From: Deltaproteobacteria bacterium
GTDB taxonomy: Bacteria; Desulfobacterota; Desulfobacteria; Desulfobacterales; Desulfosarcinaceae
Direction of reading: 5' to 3'
Assembly (NCBI GenBank): GCA_021824175.1
Contig: JAKALP010000044.1
Coordinates: 1 to 38,612 of the forward strand
DNA: 38,612 bases
Part shown: in pieces, positions 7,946-17,412 of the stretch
Numbering within the stretch: position 1 is the stretch's first letter
Layout of the letters: each line of letters opens with the position of its first letter
The notes under the pieces: generated by a model
The model's input: the letters and a program-made list of their open reading frames with translations, nothing else
Database searches by the model: none
Told to the model about the DNA's origin: nothing
Position numbers and translations under genes: made by a program

Positions 7946-9184
7946 ATGACCCGCAGAGTAGTGATCACCGGCTGTGCCGCCATCACCCCCATCGGCAATA
8001 CCAAAGAGGAAATGATCCGTCATCTGACCCAAGGAATTTCAGGGGTCAAGGCCATGCGCGGCGACGGTCTGCTGACCGAGCATATCCATTCGGGCGTTTT
8101 CGGCACGGTGGATTATCCCATTGACTATGATTTTGCCCGCCAGTACCGCAAGACCATGGGGCCGGTGGCGTATTACGCCTGCCAGACCGCCAAGGAGGCC
8201 CTGGCCGGTTCCGGTCTGAGTCAGGAATTCATCACCTCCGGCCGCCTGGGCGTGGCCTTTGGTTCCACCCACGGCAGCCCCACGGTGCAACGCCAGATCT
8301 ACCGCACCTTCTTCGGCAACACCGATGCCAAGCTGAGCAGTATCGGGGCCGTGGACTATCTCAAATCCATGGTGCACACCACGGCGGTCAACATCACCAA
8401 AATGTTCGGCATCACCGGCCGGGTGATCTCCTCATCCACGGCCTGCACCACCAGCAGCCAGTCCATTGGTTTCGGTTATGAAGCGGTTAAATTCGGCATG
8501 CAGGATGCCATGCTGTGCGGCGGCGCCGACGAGTACGATACCACCACGGTGGCGGTCTTCGACAATCTGCTGGCCTGTTCCACCGAGTTCAACGCCACGC
8601 CCCATTTGACCCCGCGTCCCTTTGATGTGCGCCGGGACGGCTTGGTGGTGGGCGAAGGCAGCGGCGCCGTGCTTTTGGAAGAATACGAGCACGCCAAGCG
8701 GCGCGGCGCGCCCATTCTGGCCGAAATCATCGGCTTTGCCTGCAATAACAATGGCGGCGATCTGATCCTGCCCAATGTGGACGGCATCATTCAGACCATT
8801 CGGCTGGGATTGGAAAGCGCCGGACTGAGCCCTGACGACATCGATCTGATCAGCGCCCATGCCACGGCCACCAAGATGGGCGATGTGATCGAGGCCCAGG
8901 CCATCGGCAAAACCTATGGCGCGAAACCTTGGGTGACCGGCCTGAAGAGTTACATGGGGCACACCATGGGATCGTGCGGCGCCATTGAGACCATCCTGAG
9001 CATCTACATGATGCAGGAGGGCTTTGTGGCCCCCACGCTCAATCTGGACGAGGTGGACGAACGCTGCGCCATGATCCACCACACCCGCCAGATAGTCGAG
9101 CAGCCGCTGCGCACCATGGCCGTTCAAAATTTTGCCTTTGGCGGCGTCAACACCAGCCTGATCCTGCGCAAGGCGGATTCGTGA
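7946..9184 (+). CDS. beta-ketoacyl-ACP synthase (FabF/KAS II-like) 1
   Basis: A 412-residue thiolase-fold ketosynthase with an intact Cys-His-His triad: Cys167 (SSTACTTSS), His305 (SAHATATKMGD) and His339 (YMGHTMGSCG). The usual glycine-rich C-terminal motif is present (FAFGGVNTSL). It would decarboxylate malonyl-ACP and extend an acyl chain. The ACTTSS context and the aromatic-rich residues before the active site differ from housekeeping FabF, suggesting specialised substrates. The stop overlaps the PlsC start (GTGATG), so ketosynthase and acyltransferase are translationally coupled. The specific chain or step is unknown. Confidence 0.93.
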   Translation: MTRRVVITGCAAITPIGNTKEEMIRHLTQGISGVKAMRGDGLLTEHIHSGVFGTVDYPIDYDFARQYRKTMGPVAYYACQTAKEALAGSGLSQEFITSGRLGVAFGSTHGSPTVQRQIYRTFFGNTDAKLSSIGAVDYLKSMVHTTAVNITKMFGITGRVISSSTACTTSSQSIGFGYEAVKFGMQDAMLCGGADEYDTTTVAVFDNLLACSTEFNATPHLTPRPFDVRRDGLVVGEGSGAVLLEEYEHAKRRGAPILAEIIGFACNNNGGDLILPNVDGIIQTIRLGLESAGLSPDDIDLISAHATATKMGDVIEAQAIGKTYGAKPWVTGLKSYMGHTMGSCGAIETILSIYMMQEGFVAPTLNLDEVDERCAMIHHTRQIVEQPLRTMAVQNFAFGGVNTSLILRKADS

Positions 9185-9999
9185 TGCGCACGGCATCGCC
9201 CAGCCGCGACCGCATCGCAGTCACCCCATCCTGGGCCACGGCGATTATTGATCCGGTGGTCACATTGCTGCTTTGGAGTTATTTCACCATCGGCTTTGTG
9301 ATGTTCTTCGCCCCATTTTATCTGTTGGCCGCGGTGGCGAGCCAAGAGCGGGCGCGGGCCTTTCAATGGCTCAACCATCTTTTCTACCGCGGTTTTTTTG
9401 GCTGGTGCCGGATCATCATGCCCTTGCAACAGTGGCGCATCGATCCGGCCTTGAAGAGCGTTCGCGGAGCGGTGGTGGTTTGCAATCATCTCTCCTATAT
9501 CGATCCTTTACTGCTGATTTCGCTTTTTGGCCGGCATACCACCATTGTGAAGAACCGGCTGTTCTCTATTCCCATTTTCGGCTGGATGCTGGGGCTGTCG
9601 GGGTATCTGCCGTCGGCGTCCCAGGGCCGTTTGGCCCAACGTATGGTCGAGCGCATGGAAGAAATGCCTGGTTTTCTGGCCGGCGGCGGCAACCTGATTG
9701 TCTTCCCCGAAGGCACCCGCAGCCGCACGGGAGAGATTGGGGAGTTGAACGCCGGGGCATTCAAAATTGCCCGGATGTGCCGCGCGCCGCTGGCCGTGGC
9801 AGCCATTGGCGGCAGTGACCGGCTTTTTACGCCGGGCCGTTTTCGCTTCAATGCCTGCCAGGCCAACACCATCACGGTGCGGTTGGTGACGAAGCTTACG
9901 CCGGATTACAACAGCCCCAATTTTTCGGTTAAAGGGCTCATGGGACAGGTGAAAGAGTTGCTGGCGGCGGCCGCGGCCGCGGGACTGGGAGATGATTGA
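9184..9999 (+). CDS. PlsC-like lysophospholipid acyltransferase
   Basis: A 271-residue LPLAT-family protein. The HX4D motif is NHLSYIDP (His102, Asp107) and the substrate motif is FPEGTRSR (174-181). A hydrophobic segment at about 22-52 should anchor it in the inner membrane. The ATG at 9184 overlaps the stop of the upstream ketosynthase; the GTG one codon earlier is less likely. PlsC relatives acylate 1-acylglycerol-phosphate or related lipids from acyl-ACP or acyl-CoA. Coupling to a ketosynthase suggests it loads the special chain into a phospholipid or similar lipid. A housekeeping role cannot be excluded but is less likely here. Confidence 0.9.
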   Translation: MRTASPSRDRIAVTPSWATAIIDPVVTLLLWSYFTIGFVMFFAPFYLLAAVASQERARAFQWLNHLFYRGFFGWCRIIMPLQQWRIDPALKSVRGAVVVCNHLSYIDPLLLISLFGRHTTIVKNRLFSIPIFGWMLGLSGYLPSASQGRLAQRMVERMEEMPGFLAGGGNLIVFPEGTRSRTGEIGELNAGAFKIARMCRAPLAVAAIGGSDRLFTPGRFRFNACQANTITVRLVTKLTPDYNSPNFSVKGLMGQVKELLAAAAAAGLGDD

Positions 10000-10107
10000 G
10001 GCTTGCTTTGAAAGGATTGGGACATTACGGCGGTAGTAATTCAACGCAGAGTTATCATGCCTTATGACTTTATTCGATAAGTTATGCAAATCTGAAAGAG
10101 GGGTTCG

Positions 10108-11598
10108 ATGAAAGTAGTACTCATCTCCATGCCCGATGTGGCCGCCGTGATCATGCACGAAGCGGCCTTCCATATGCCCAATCTGGGGATTGCCAGTCTG
10201 GGCGCCAATGTCGATGACGGCCATGAAGTCTATCTAATCGACCTGATCCGCAAGCGGCGCAAGGTGCGGCCCTATCTCGAAAAGACCCTGGTCAAGTTGC
10301 GTCCCGACATCGTGGGGCTCTCCTCCATGACCTGGCAGTTCGGCACCTGTTTGAAACTGGCGCGCCTGATCAGGGGCTGGCTGCCCCAAGCGCGCATCGT
10401 GGTGGGCGGCTATCACGCCACCCTGATGTATGAAGAGATCGGCCAGGACCCCGCGGCCGCGCCCATTGACTTCTTGATCCGCGGCGAAGGCGAAGAGTCC
10501 TTCCGGCGCCTGGTCAACGCCCTGGCGGGCCAGGACGACGTGGCCAAGATTCCTTCGCTCTCCTATCGCCGGACCGACGGCACCTTCGTTCACAACGAGC
10601 GCGGCGAACTGCTGGACCTGTCCAAACTGAAACTGCCCATTCGCGATAAACGCCGCCTGACCTGGGGCTACCACATCATGGACCGCAGCGTGGAGGTCAT
10701 CGAGACCTCGCGCGGCTGCACGCGCACCTGCAATTTCTGCAGCATCCGGCACATGTACGGCCAATCCTTTCGCCCCTTTCCCATTGAGCGCATCCTGGCC
10801 GACATCGACGACATTTACTACACGAAGCGCTGCCGCTGGATCTTTGTCTCCGACGACAACATGGTACTTTCACCGCCGCGGGTCATGGAACTGTGCCAGG
10901 CGATCATCGACCGTGGGTACAAACACCTGCACTTCGTGGTCCAGGCCGACTGCGTCACCATGTCGCGCAACGAAGAGATGGTGGCCATGATGGCCAAGGC
11001 CGGCTTCAAGTGCATCTTCCTTGGGATTGAAAATGCTTCCAAGAAAAATTTGAAGACCGCCCAAAAAGGCGACATCGTCAGTGCTTCACGCAAAGCCATC
11101 GAGATCTGCCACAAATATGGCATCATGGTAGTGGGCGGCATGATCTTTGGCTTCCCGGACGATGAAGAACAAGATATCATCGAAAACTACCGTTTCCTCC
11201 AAGAGATCGACGCCGATACTTCCTATTGCCAGATTCTGACACCCTATCCCAAGACCGGCATCCGCCAGCACCTGATCGAGGAAGGACTGGTGACCAATCC
11301 CGATGATTTTTCCACCTACAACGGCATCTGGGCCAACGTGCGCACCCGCCACCTGGACACTGACACTCTGCAATACCTGGTGTGGTATCACCGCCAGACG
11401 ATCATGGGGTGGTGGCAACCCTCGCGCCAGGTGCGCGCCCAAGGTCCGGTGTGGACCGGCATCTGGCTCTACTTCTTCCGGCCCTTTCTCAAAGTGGTGC
11501 TGGGCCGCCGCCTGCAGAAGATCGGCTGGCGCGGCCGTTACGAGAAGGATATTGCGCGTTTGAAAAGCGTGAATCGTTTTGCGGAGCTGGAGAGTTGA
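10108..11598 (+). CDS. B12-binding-domain radical SAM enzyme 1
   Basis: A 496-residue protein. An N-terminal Rossmann-like cobalamin-binding domain (about 1-140; LGIASLGANVDDGHEVYLID, IVVGGYHATLMYEEI, FLIRGEGEESF) precedes a radical SAM core with CTRTCNFC (Cys204, Cys208, Cys211). A C-terminal extension contains FRPFLKVVLG. Class B family members catalyse methylations, ring contractions and other radical reactions on lipids, tetrapyrroles and peptides. A strong AGAGGGG ribosome-binding site precedes the ATG. It is the last gene of the first + operon. A hairpin (11634-11666) follows it. Reaction unknown; by context it acts on an acyl chain or lipid. Confidence 0.92.
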   Translation: MKVVLISMPDVAAVIMHEAAFHMPNLGIASLGANVDDGHEVYLIDLIRKRRKVRPYLEKTLVKLRPDIVGLSSMTWQFGTCLKLARLIRGWLPQARIVVGGYHATLMYEEIGQDPAAAPIDFLIRGEGEESFRRLVNALAGQDDVAKIPSLSYRRTDGTFVHNERGELLDLSKLKLPIRDKRRLTWGYHIMDRSVEVIETSRGCTRTCNFCSIRHMYGQSFRPFPIERILADIDDIYYTKRCRWIFVSDDNMVLSPPRVMELCQAIIDRGYKHLHFVVQADCVTMSRNEEMVAMMAKAGFKCIFLGIENASKKNLKTAQKGDIVSASRKAIEICHKYGIMVVGGMIFGFPDDEEQDIIENYRFLQEIDADTSYCQILTPYPKTGIRQHLIEEGLVTNPDDFSTYNGIWANVRTRHLDTDTLQYLVWYHRQTIMGWWQPSRQVRAQGPVWTGIWLYFFRPFLKVVLGRRLQKIGWRGRYEKDIARLKSVNRFAELES

Positions 11599-11633
11599 TT
11601 GAAGAGGGAAAAAAACGTTTAGGCCACCAATTA

Positions 11634-11666
11634 CGGATAAATTGCCCTGACCGGGCAATTTATCCG
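11634..11666 (+). terminator. 14-bp stem hairpin after radical SAM gene
   Basis: Perfect inverted repeat with 14-bp arms and a 5-base loop (TGACC), starting 36 bases after the stop codon of the radical SAM gene. There is no downstream T run, so it is either a weak or factor-assisted terminator or an mRNA 3' stabiliser. Confidence 0.55.
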
Positions 11667-11782
11667 GATATGTTTACCAATTAGGAAAATAAACCAAAGA
11701 ACTCCATCAACATCACCGTTCGGCCTAACGCGCGATTATTCATAGTCCGGCATGGTCTTGGGGCGGGCGGCCGCGGCAGCGC

Positions 11783-12175
11783 TTACTTCTGAATAAATTC
11801 CACCTTCTTGGTCGCGGATTTTACCACGAAGATGCGCTCGTTGTTTCCTTTTGTATCGGCGGGCGTTAAGAAAAAGCCCTGCCGTTCGGGAGAATAACCC
11901 AAGGTATAGCCTACGATGGTTTCGCCATCGGTGAAGTGAACCTTCATTTTGCGGCCCGCGGAGGCTATCTCATCCGCATAGTTATCCTTTCGATCTTTAT
12001 TGCCCTGGAGATCTTTTACGAAAAAGATCGCTTTGAGCTGCTCAACTGAAATTTCCGTGGTCTTGCCATCATCGCCTGTGAGATGAAACTTCGCTTTGTT
12101 GGGGAAAAAATCACTGGTGGTGCCTTTGGCTACAGTTTTGTTTTTGAATTTGACCACGATTTTGTTTTGTTCCAT
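11783..12175 (-). CDS. conserved small hypothetical protein
   Basis: A 130-residue, Lys-rich soluble protein with no signal peptide. It opens IVVKFKNKTVAKGTTSDFFPNKAKFHLTG, a beta-rich pattern (VKFKxxxVxKG.DFFPNK..FHL) I recall from short uncharacterised deltaproteobacterial proteins, possibly DUF6982-like. A second half (MKVHFTDGETIVGYTLGYSPERQGFFLTPAD) repeats the same strand pattern, suggesting two related small beta domains. A GGGGGATAG ribosome-binding site precedes the ATG. It is convergent with the first lipid operon and has no visible link to it. Function unknown. Confidence 0.75.
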   Translation of the reverse strand: MEQNKIVVKFKNKTVAKGTTSDFFPNKAKFHLTGDDGKTTEISVEQLKAIFFVKDLQGNKDRKDNYADEIASAGRKMKVHFTDGETIVGYTLGYSPERQGFFLTPADTKGNNERIFVVKSATKKVEFIQK

Positions 12176-12208
12176 TTCTATCCCCCATATCTAATTGGTT
12201 CCAGTATC

Positions 12209-12355
12209 TTAGTGCATGAACGAAAACCCCCTATTTTCCCAATTTCTGCGTTGGGGCAAAATTTTAATCCTCAAAATACTACATGTATTCCTGCGGTTAA
12301 AATTTTGCCTCCGCCTTGAACTTGGAAAAATATGGGCTTTTCGTTCACGCACTAA
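12209..12355. repeat. about 147-nt imperfect palindrome (MITE- or REP-like)
   Basis: The two halves are imperfect reverse complements around a TACATGTA centre at about 12283. The outer ends TTAGTGC and GCACTAA match exactly, and inner blocks such as GAACGAAAA and GGCAAAATTTTAA are conserved in both arms. It occupies much of the gap between two leftward genes. It has no coding capacity. The architecture suits a non-autonomous miniature element or a large structured RNA. Confidence 0.85.
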
Positions 12356-12513
12356 TTAGGCCATCCCTGACTTAACCAATTTTATTGCAGGTATCGCTTT
12401 ACACGCAAGAGAAATGTATCAATCTTGGTTCACCATTCCGCGGGCATTGCATCCTCTGATTGAAATGGAACAGCCAAACTTTGCGCTTTACGCTTCAGCA
12501 GCATTATGGACCG

Positions 12514-13629
12514 CTATAGAATTTTAAATTGAAAGGGCCCGAAGCAATGGCCTTCCATGAACAAATAGGCGGCATAATCACCTGGGGACAGCGTCAGTGC
12601 ACCGCCGGCCAGGGCATCGATGGAAAGATAACCTTGGATGGCATCGCCCGATTTGATTGAATCGGCGTAGACAGGGATGGCCCAATCGCAACGCAGCGGG
12701 GTCGGCCAATTTTTGCCCACGATGGCCAGCGTTGCCGGCACCACCGCCCCGACCTTTTTCTTATCGCCATTGATCTCCTGCAATTCAATGGGCGCGGGCG
12801 GGAGATGAAACGGTTCCGCCAAAACCGTGAATGCGCCGCGAACGCCAAGTTTTATTCCCGGCTCGGGATTGGGCTGCAGGGTCAGCTTGGCAAAGGGCGG
12901 TTTTTCTCCCGTGGTGGATAAATTGGCTTCTCCGGGTAGAAATGAGGGCATGCGCAGACCCTGGCCGGGCGCGGCCGGGGGCGGGGTGACTCCAGGAGCT
13001 GAGGCTTGGCCGGGCGCGCCGCCTTCCAGGATAACGTCCACTGTATTGGATACCCAGTCAAACATCACCACGGACAGACGATATTTGTCCGTGCGCCATG
13101 GCAGGCCAGCAACCATTCTTGCGTCCAATTTGCTCAGTCCGGTGGAGAGCGCCACGGCGCTGGCCCCTGAAGGCCTGGGCGGCTGTTGAGCCTGGGGCGG
13201 CATGGCAAAGGTTTCGGCCTTGGGGTCCCGAAAGGCCTGGCCGAAATAGACGCTGCGGGTAGTCATATCCGTGGCCGCCACGATGCAATTGTAGTCCCTG
13301 GGGAACTCCCAGGCCCGCAGCCCAGTTTCCTGAATTGCCATGATAATGGGAAGTGCTTCGTGCTTCTTGATGGTGATGTGTTGCGGCGCGTTGATGGCCA
13401 CGCCTTTGAAGTCGATGTCGGCCAGTTTCAACTCCATGTCCAGGAACAGGCTTTCGGTATCTTTGAAGTAGCGCTCCTCGGCAATGGACAGAATACTTTT
13501 GGCAATCTCTTCGGCGGATTTCATCCTTTTTTCTCCCTTTAGCGGGCCCTTGGCCGGCAATTCGGTGGCCACGGCCAGAATCATCACCAGAAGAACTATC
13601 CAGCCAATTGTTTGATGAACTCTCTTCAA
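12514..13629 (-). CDS. secreted hypothetical protein paired with metalloprotease-like gene
   Basis: A 371-residue protein with an N-terminal signal (VHQTIGWIVLLVMILAVATELPAKG). It has a charged helix-forming start (SAEEIAKSILSIAEERYFKDTESLFLDMEL), a Pro/Ala-rich linker (about 140-160 and 205-230), and a beta-rich C-terminal half ending in DYAAYLFMEGHCFGPFQFKIL. The start is TTG with a GGGAGA site at suitable spacing; no in-frame ATG fits better. It begins 27 bases after the stop of the gene upstream on the same strand and is probably co-transcribed with it. I do not recognise the family. Confidence 0.7.
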   Translation of the reverse strand: MKRVHQTIGWIVLLVMILAVATELPAKGPLKGEKRMKSAEEIAKSILSIAEERYFKDTESLFLDMELKLADIDFKGVAINAPQHITIKKHEALPIIMAIQETGLRAWEFPRDYNCIVAATDMTTRSVYFGQAFRDPKAETFAMPPQAQQPPRPSGASAVALSTGLSKLDARMVAGLPWRTDKYRLSVVMFDWVSNTVDVILEGGAPGQASAPGVTPPPAAPGQGLRMPSFLPGEANLSTTGEKPPFAKLTLQPNPEPGIKLGVRGAFTVLAEPFHLPPAPIELQEINGDKKKVGAVVPATLAIVGKNWPTPLRCDWAIPVYADSIKSGDAIQGYLSIDALAGGALTLSPGDYAAYLFMEGHCFGPFQFKIL

Positions 13630-13656
13630 AGGACATCTCCCGGCGATGTGAGCGAG

Positions 13657-15576
13657 TTATATCTTGTCAATATCCTGCAGCCTCAAATAGGGATCGCACT
13701 CGGCGCAAAAGGTCTGGGTGCAGGCGGAAGGATTCACCTGATGAAACATGATGCAGGTGCCGTTGCGGTACAGGCCCGCCGGATAAGCCGGATCGGCGAC
13801 CGTGGTAGTGGCGGTGCTGCAGTGGGAGCCCACGCCGCCATGTTCATTGGTATACTGCTTGGGGTGGTTGCTGAGGCCGGCCGGTTGGCTGCCGGGTCTG
13901 GGCACCTGGCCAAAGCCATGGCCAAACTCATGGGACACGACCTGATTGAACTCTTTGACATCGGCTGATCGGTATACAATCAGCATTTGATTCTTATTGG
14001 ATTCACCGGCGTAGAATTTGCCGTAGCGCAGCTTCAACTCGATGGTGATGGGATATTTGGCGGGATCGGGGCAATCGGCCGGCAGTTCCACCTTCACCGC
14101 GTTGAGCCCGCCGCGGCCCGGTTCGATTTTGATGTTCGCCTCGGTCAGCGGGCCTTCTCTTTTGATCGGGTCGGTCACCCGCAGCGCCACGCCGATGGAA
14201 GTAAAAAATTCCCGGAAGGCCTCTCCCTTGCCGGCTTTCCATTTGCCATGAACCACCAGATTGCCTTGGAGCGCGGGTTTCAGGATGCCGGCGTTCCAGG
14301 CGTTCAAGGTGAGGCTGACCTCCTTGGCGCGGCTTTCCATGGGAAAGGTTTGCAGCGTGCTTTCGCCGGCCGGGTCCCATTGATGGTCGCAGATAATCAG
14401 ATGGCCTTTGACCGGCCGGTGGGCCTCTTTTTTGAACTTGTTGTAGAACCAATCGCGGTTATGCCCGCCGATCACCACTTCCTCGGCCGCATCGTTACCG
14501 CTGGTGACCATCCAGTGGGGATAAAAGGTACGATCCGCCTGGGCCATCCCGGCTTTGGCAAAGGTCACGCTGCCGGCGTTCAGCATGTCGGTGGCCAGTT
14601 GCTTGTAGGCGTTGACCGATTGGCCCGGTTCGCTGACGTTCTTGCCATCGGCATGGGTCACCTGATACCAAAATTTGCGCCATACTACATAGGCGCCGAC
14701 TTTGATCTTCGGCCCGGACGGCTTGCCGCTTTCTTCCACATCCGCCTGGGCGGAGATAGAGAATTGGTCGCCGGCGTATTGGGAAAGGTAGAATTTAATG
14801 ATCGGGGTCCAACCCTTGGCATCGGTATCGGAAATTAGAGTTTTGCTACCGTTGGCGCTGGAGAAACCGGGCTTTTGATTGCCGTTGAGCGCATTGGGCC
14901 GTTTGCCGCCGGCCTGGGGCTGGATGGCGAAGGACCAGTGTACCTTTTTGCCGGAAAGGGATTTGCTTTTGTCTCCGGAAGCCCACTCGACGCGCGCCCG
15001 TAATTCAACATAGCGGCCATATTCCGGATGCTTCTTGGCAACCCCCTCGATATCTTTGCCCAGGTTGATATACTGCTTAAAAGCGGCCCCGTCCTTTTCT
15101 TTCCGTTCGGTCAATTGGGGGTAGAGACCCGAAGTAGAGGTCGGCGCGGCGCCGGCCACGCAGCCGTCGCTGCCTCTTTGAATAAATTCTACCACCTCCG
15201 CCAGTTTGAATGTTTGCTTCTCGTCCTTTTTCCCGATCACCGGCGGTTTGGGTTCAATTTCGTCCTTATCGCGCTGGGTTTTGCCCCCCATCCAGGCCGG
15301 CGTGGGAAGCTCCCACACCAGGATTGCGCCGGACGAAATCCGGCTGGCCATGCGGGCAATGACCTGAAGGTCTTTGAGGCGGCCCAGATCTTCGTTGAAC
15401 TGATCACGGTGCAGGTCCCGCAGCGTGCGCATGCTTTGCCATTCATGCAGAAAACCGGAAAGAAAGCGTTGGGCGGACCCTGGGCTGTCAAAGATCAGAG
15501 GGGCGCCCTCCGGTGCGGTTTCATTGAAATGGGTCAGAAGAAAGTGCCGCATTCCGACGGATAAAGTTCTTTTCAT
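13657..15576 (-). CDS. large uncharacterised protein with C-terminal HExxH zinc-metalloprotease motif
   Basis: A 639-residue protein (start at MKRTLSVGMRHF; an in-frame ATG 63 bases upstream is less likely). The C-terminal part contains VVSHEFGHGFGQ, an HExxHxxG zincin motif (His549, Glu550, His553), followed by SNHPKQYTNEHGGVGSHC and a Cys-rich tail (C..C..CAEC). No signal peptide or membrane segment is evident. The middle has a beta-rich region (KVGAYVVWRKFWYQVTHADG). Lack of a Sec signal with a peptidase-like C-terminus is reminiscent of effectors delivered by contractile systems, but no VgrG or PAAR gene is here. Zinc binding is predicted; peptidase activity is unproven. Confidence 0.75.
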   Translation of the reverse strand: MKRTLSVGMRHFLLTHFNETAPEGAPLIFDSPGSAQRFLSGFLHEWQSMRTLRDLHRDQFNEDLGRLKDLQVIARMASRISSGAILVWELPTPAWMGGKTQRDKDEIEPKPPVIGKKDEKQTFKLAEVVEFIQRGSDGCVAGAAPTSTSGLYPQLTERKEKDGAAFKQYINLGKDIEGVAKKHPEYGRYVELRARVEWASGDKSKSLSGKKVHWSFAIQPQAGGKRPNALNGNQKPGFSSANGSKTLISDTDAKGWTPIIKFYLSQYAGDQFSISAQADVEESGKPSGPKIKVGAYVVWRKFWYQVTHADGKNVSEPGQSVNAYKQLATDMLNAGSVTFAKAGMAQADRTFYPHWMVTSGNDAAEEVVIGGHNRDWFYNKFKKEAHRPVKGHLIICDHQWDPAGESTLQTFPMESRAKEVSLTLNAWNAGILKPALQGNLVVHGKWKAGKGEAFREFFTSIGVALRVTDPIKREGPLTEANIKIEPGRGGLNAVKVELPADCPDPAKYPITIELKLRYGKFYAGESNKNQMLIVYRSADVKEFNQVVSHEFGHGFGQVPRPGSQPAGLSNHPKQYTNEHGGVGSHCSTATTTVADPAYPAGLYRNGTCIMFHQVNPSACTQTFCAECDPYLRLQDIDKI

Positions 15577-15975
15577 GATCCTGGTCCTCGGCGCGTGGGT
15601 TGGTATCAGGCACTGAGACTGCTCAAATAATGGGTCCATCCGGCTTATAAAATCAAGTGTTTTTTACTTATGTTTCAATTGGTTTTAGAATAGCAGGCTT
15701 TTTGCCCGCACGAATTAGGAATCGCCCGATTGTCGATCAACGTCGGCCCATGGTAATTGAGAACCAGTGCCTAATTCCGCGCACCTGCGGCAATCTGCCG
15801 TGAACTCCGAGCTCAAGACGGACGTGTCAAGCCATCTCAAAAAAGGATTTTGGCCAAAAACCTTTTTAAGATGGCGCGGTACCTAAGATCCGGATCAAAC
15901 CGCTGGTACTGGAAGCGCCCCCCCCTCAAGAACATGTACAATACCTTAATTAGCCTTAGGGAAATGGAGGGAGAG
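15577..15975. other. divergent intergenic region with a small palindrome
   Basis: Promoters for the divergent metalloprotease-like genes should be here, but none is clear. An imperfect palindrome of about 45 bases (15831-15875) has outer arms GCCATCT and AGATGGC and a centre TTTTGGCCAAAA. It lies inside the 5' extension of the longest reading frame of the following lipoprotein, which supports the later start. Confidence 0.6.
15831..15875. repeat. 45-nt imperfect palindrome
   Basis: The left half (15831-15853) and right half (15854-15875) are reverse complements apart from about three differences. The centre is TTTTGGCCAAAA. It could be a hairpin in the leader or a dispersed palindrome. Confidence 0.75.
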
Positions 15976-17412
15976 ATGAAAAGTCTTTTACGTAAAAGGG
16001 GCGGTATCTTTTTTGGATCTTTTCTATTTGCTCTGCTGGTGTTCTTCATCTGCGGTTGTGACGGCGGCTCGAGTTCCAGTTCGACTTCGAGCTCAACTTC
16101 CAGCTCCGGCGGCTGCAATACAAGTTCCAGCAGCAGTTCTTCATCCGGCGGCCCGACCCCCACGCCCACGCCAGCGCCGACGCCCACTCCCACGCCCACG
16201 CCGAACCCATCCGAACCGGCGGTCTTCCAGCCTGTGAGCACGGGTCCAGGGGGCTCCACATATAAAGACTCCAACCATTTCCGCATCTACTCCACTGGCA
16301 GTTCCGCGGATCTCGCCCTGGCCCATATGGAAGCGGCCTACAAGTGCTATTGCACCGATTGGGGTTTCCGCTCCACGGGATTATCTACCCTCGACGCCCA
16401 AAATGACGGCCCCTATTACAAAATGAATATTTATCCCAAATCCATGAGCGCCGGCGGGTACATGCAATATGATTCCAACAAGGGGCTGGCTTATCTGGAA
16501 GTCAACTCCAGTTATATGACCGATCCCAAGATCATTGTGCACGAATACGGCCATGGCCTTACCATCCATGAAATCAACTGGATGGATCAAGCCCGCACCG
16601 GCGCCTGGTGGGAAACCGTGGCCAATTGGGTGGCCGATACGTACCTCAATTCATATTACTACGAAGGTGTCCGCCAACGTTATGGATTGGCCGCGGCTGG
16701 CACGATCATTGATCTGAACAAAGTAATCGGCCAATCGTACTACACCATTGTGCATAATCAAAACTACTATGAAGCTTGGCCCTTTCTGACCTATTTGACC
16801 AACAACCCGGACGGCTACCCTGGTTTGGGGAAAATGGCGATTCCCAATTTGTTCAGGAATCACCGCCGCAACAACGAAACTCCGCTGCATGTGTTGGAGC
16901 GCAACGCGTCGCCGGTCAAAGTGCAAACCATCCTGGGGCGTTACTGGGCGCGCATGGCCTATTTGGATATCGGACACCCTCGTGCTCAACAAGCCTTCTT
17001 TAACAGCCGGAGCAGTTTGAACTTCGCCAATCTGGATGCCTATGGCAGTCAAACCTACCGGGTCAAATCCGGGCGCCAGCCCATGTACGGCGGCGCGAAT
17101 ATCATCCCGCTCAAAGTGAGCGGCAACGGCAATGTCAGCGTCACTGTCACCAATCTGGGCAATGGCCAGTCGGGAAGTAATTTTACGGCCACCTTGGCCA
17201 TTCGCGCCAATACCGGCTCCGTGCGCTACGTGAATTTGGCCAATGGGTCAGGCCAGGCAACCATTGGAACCAATGAGGAGGCCAGTCTGGTGGTGGTCAA
17301 TACGCCTGATAGTCTCATTCAATATGATGCCTTTGAAAGCAGCAGTAATAGCCCTGAATGCGTGGGATTGAATTACCAGGTGCAAATCACCGGTGCGGCT
17401 CCGGCGAACTAG
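15976..17412 (+). CDS. lipoprotein zinc metalloprotease-like protein (DUF6055-like)
   Basis: A 478-residue lipoprotein. The signal (RKRGGIFFGSFLFALLVFFICGC) gives lipid-modified Cys28. A Ser-rich, then PTPTP linker (about 31-80) leads to a globular domain with IIVHEYGHGLTIHEINW (His189, Glu190, His193) and a downstream WWETVANWVADTYL whose Glu may be the third zinc ligand. A beta-rich C-terminal domain (SGNGNVSVTVTNLGNG..) is probably carbohydrate- or substrate-binding. The start at 15976 follows a GGAGG site; the longer frame runs into a palindrome. The fold resembles DUF6055-type secreted peptidases as I remember them. It is expected on the outer surface or in the periplasm. Confidence 0.8.
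   Translation: MKSLLRKRGGIFFGSFLFALLVFFICGCDGGSSSSSTSSSTSSSGGCNTSSSSSSSSGGPTPTPTPAPTPTPTPTPNPSEPAVFQPVSTGPGGSTYKDSNHFRIYSTGSSADLALAHMEAAYKCYCTDWGFRSTGLSTLDAQNDGPYYKMNIYPKSMSAGGYMQYDSNKGLAYLEVNSSYMTDPKIIVHEYGHGLTIHEINWMDQARTGAWWETVANWVADTYLNSYYYEGVRQRYGLAAAGTIIDLNKVIGQSYYTIVHNQNYYEAWPFLTYLTNNPDGYPGLGKMAIPNLFRNHRRNNETPLHVLERNASPVKVQTILGRYWARMAYLDIGHPRAQQAFFNSRSSLNFANLDAYGSQTYRVKSGRQPMYGGANIIPLKVSGNGNVSVTVTNLGNGQSGSNFTATLAIRANTGSVRYVNLANGSGQATIGTNEEASLVVVNTPDSLIQYDAFESSSNSPECVGLNYQVQITGAAPAN

Noticed and set aside
15837-16286. Gly/Val- and Glu/Leu-rich frame opposite the PTPTP lipoprotein
   Set aside because: Low-complexity antisense translation of the Ser-rich and PTPTP linker.
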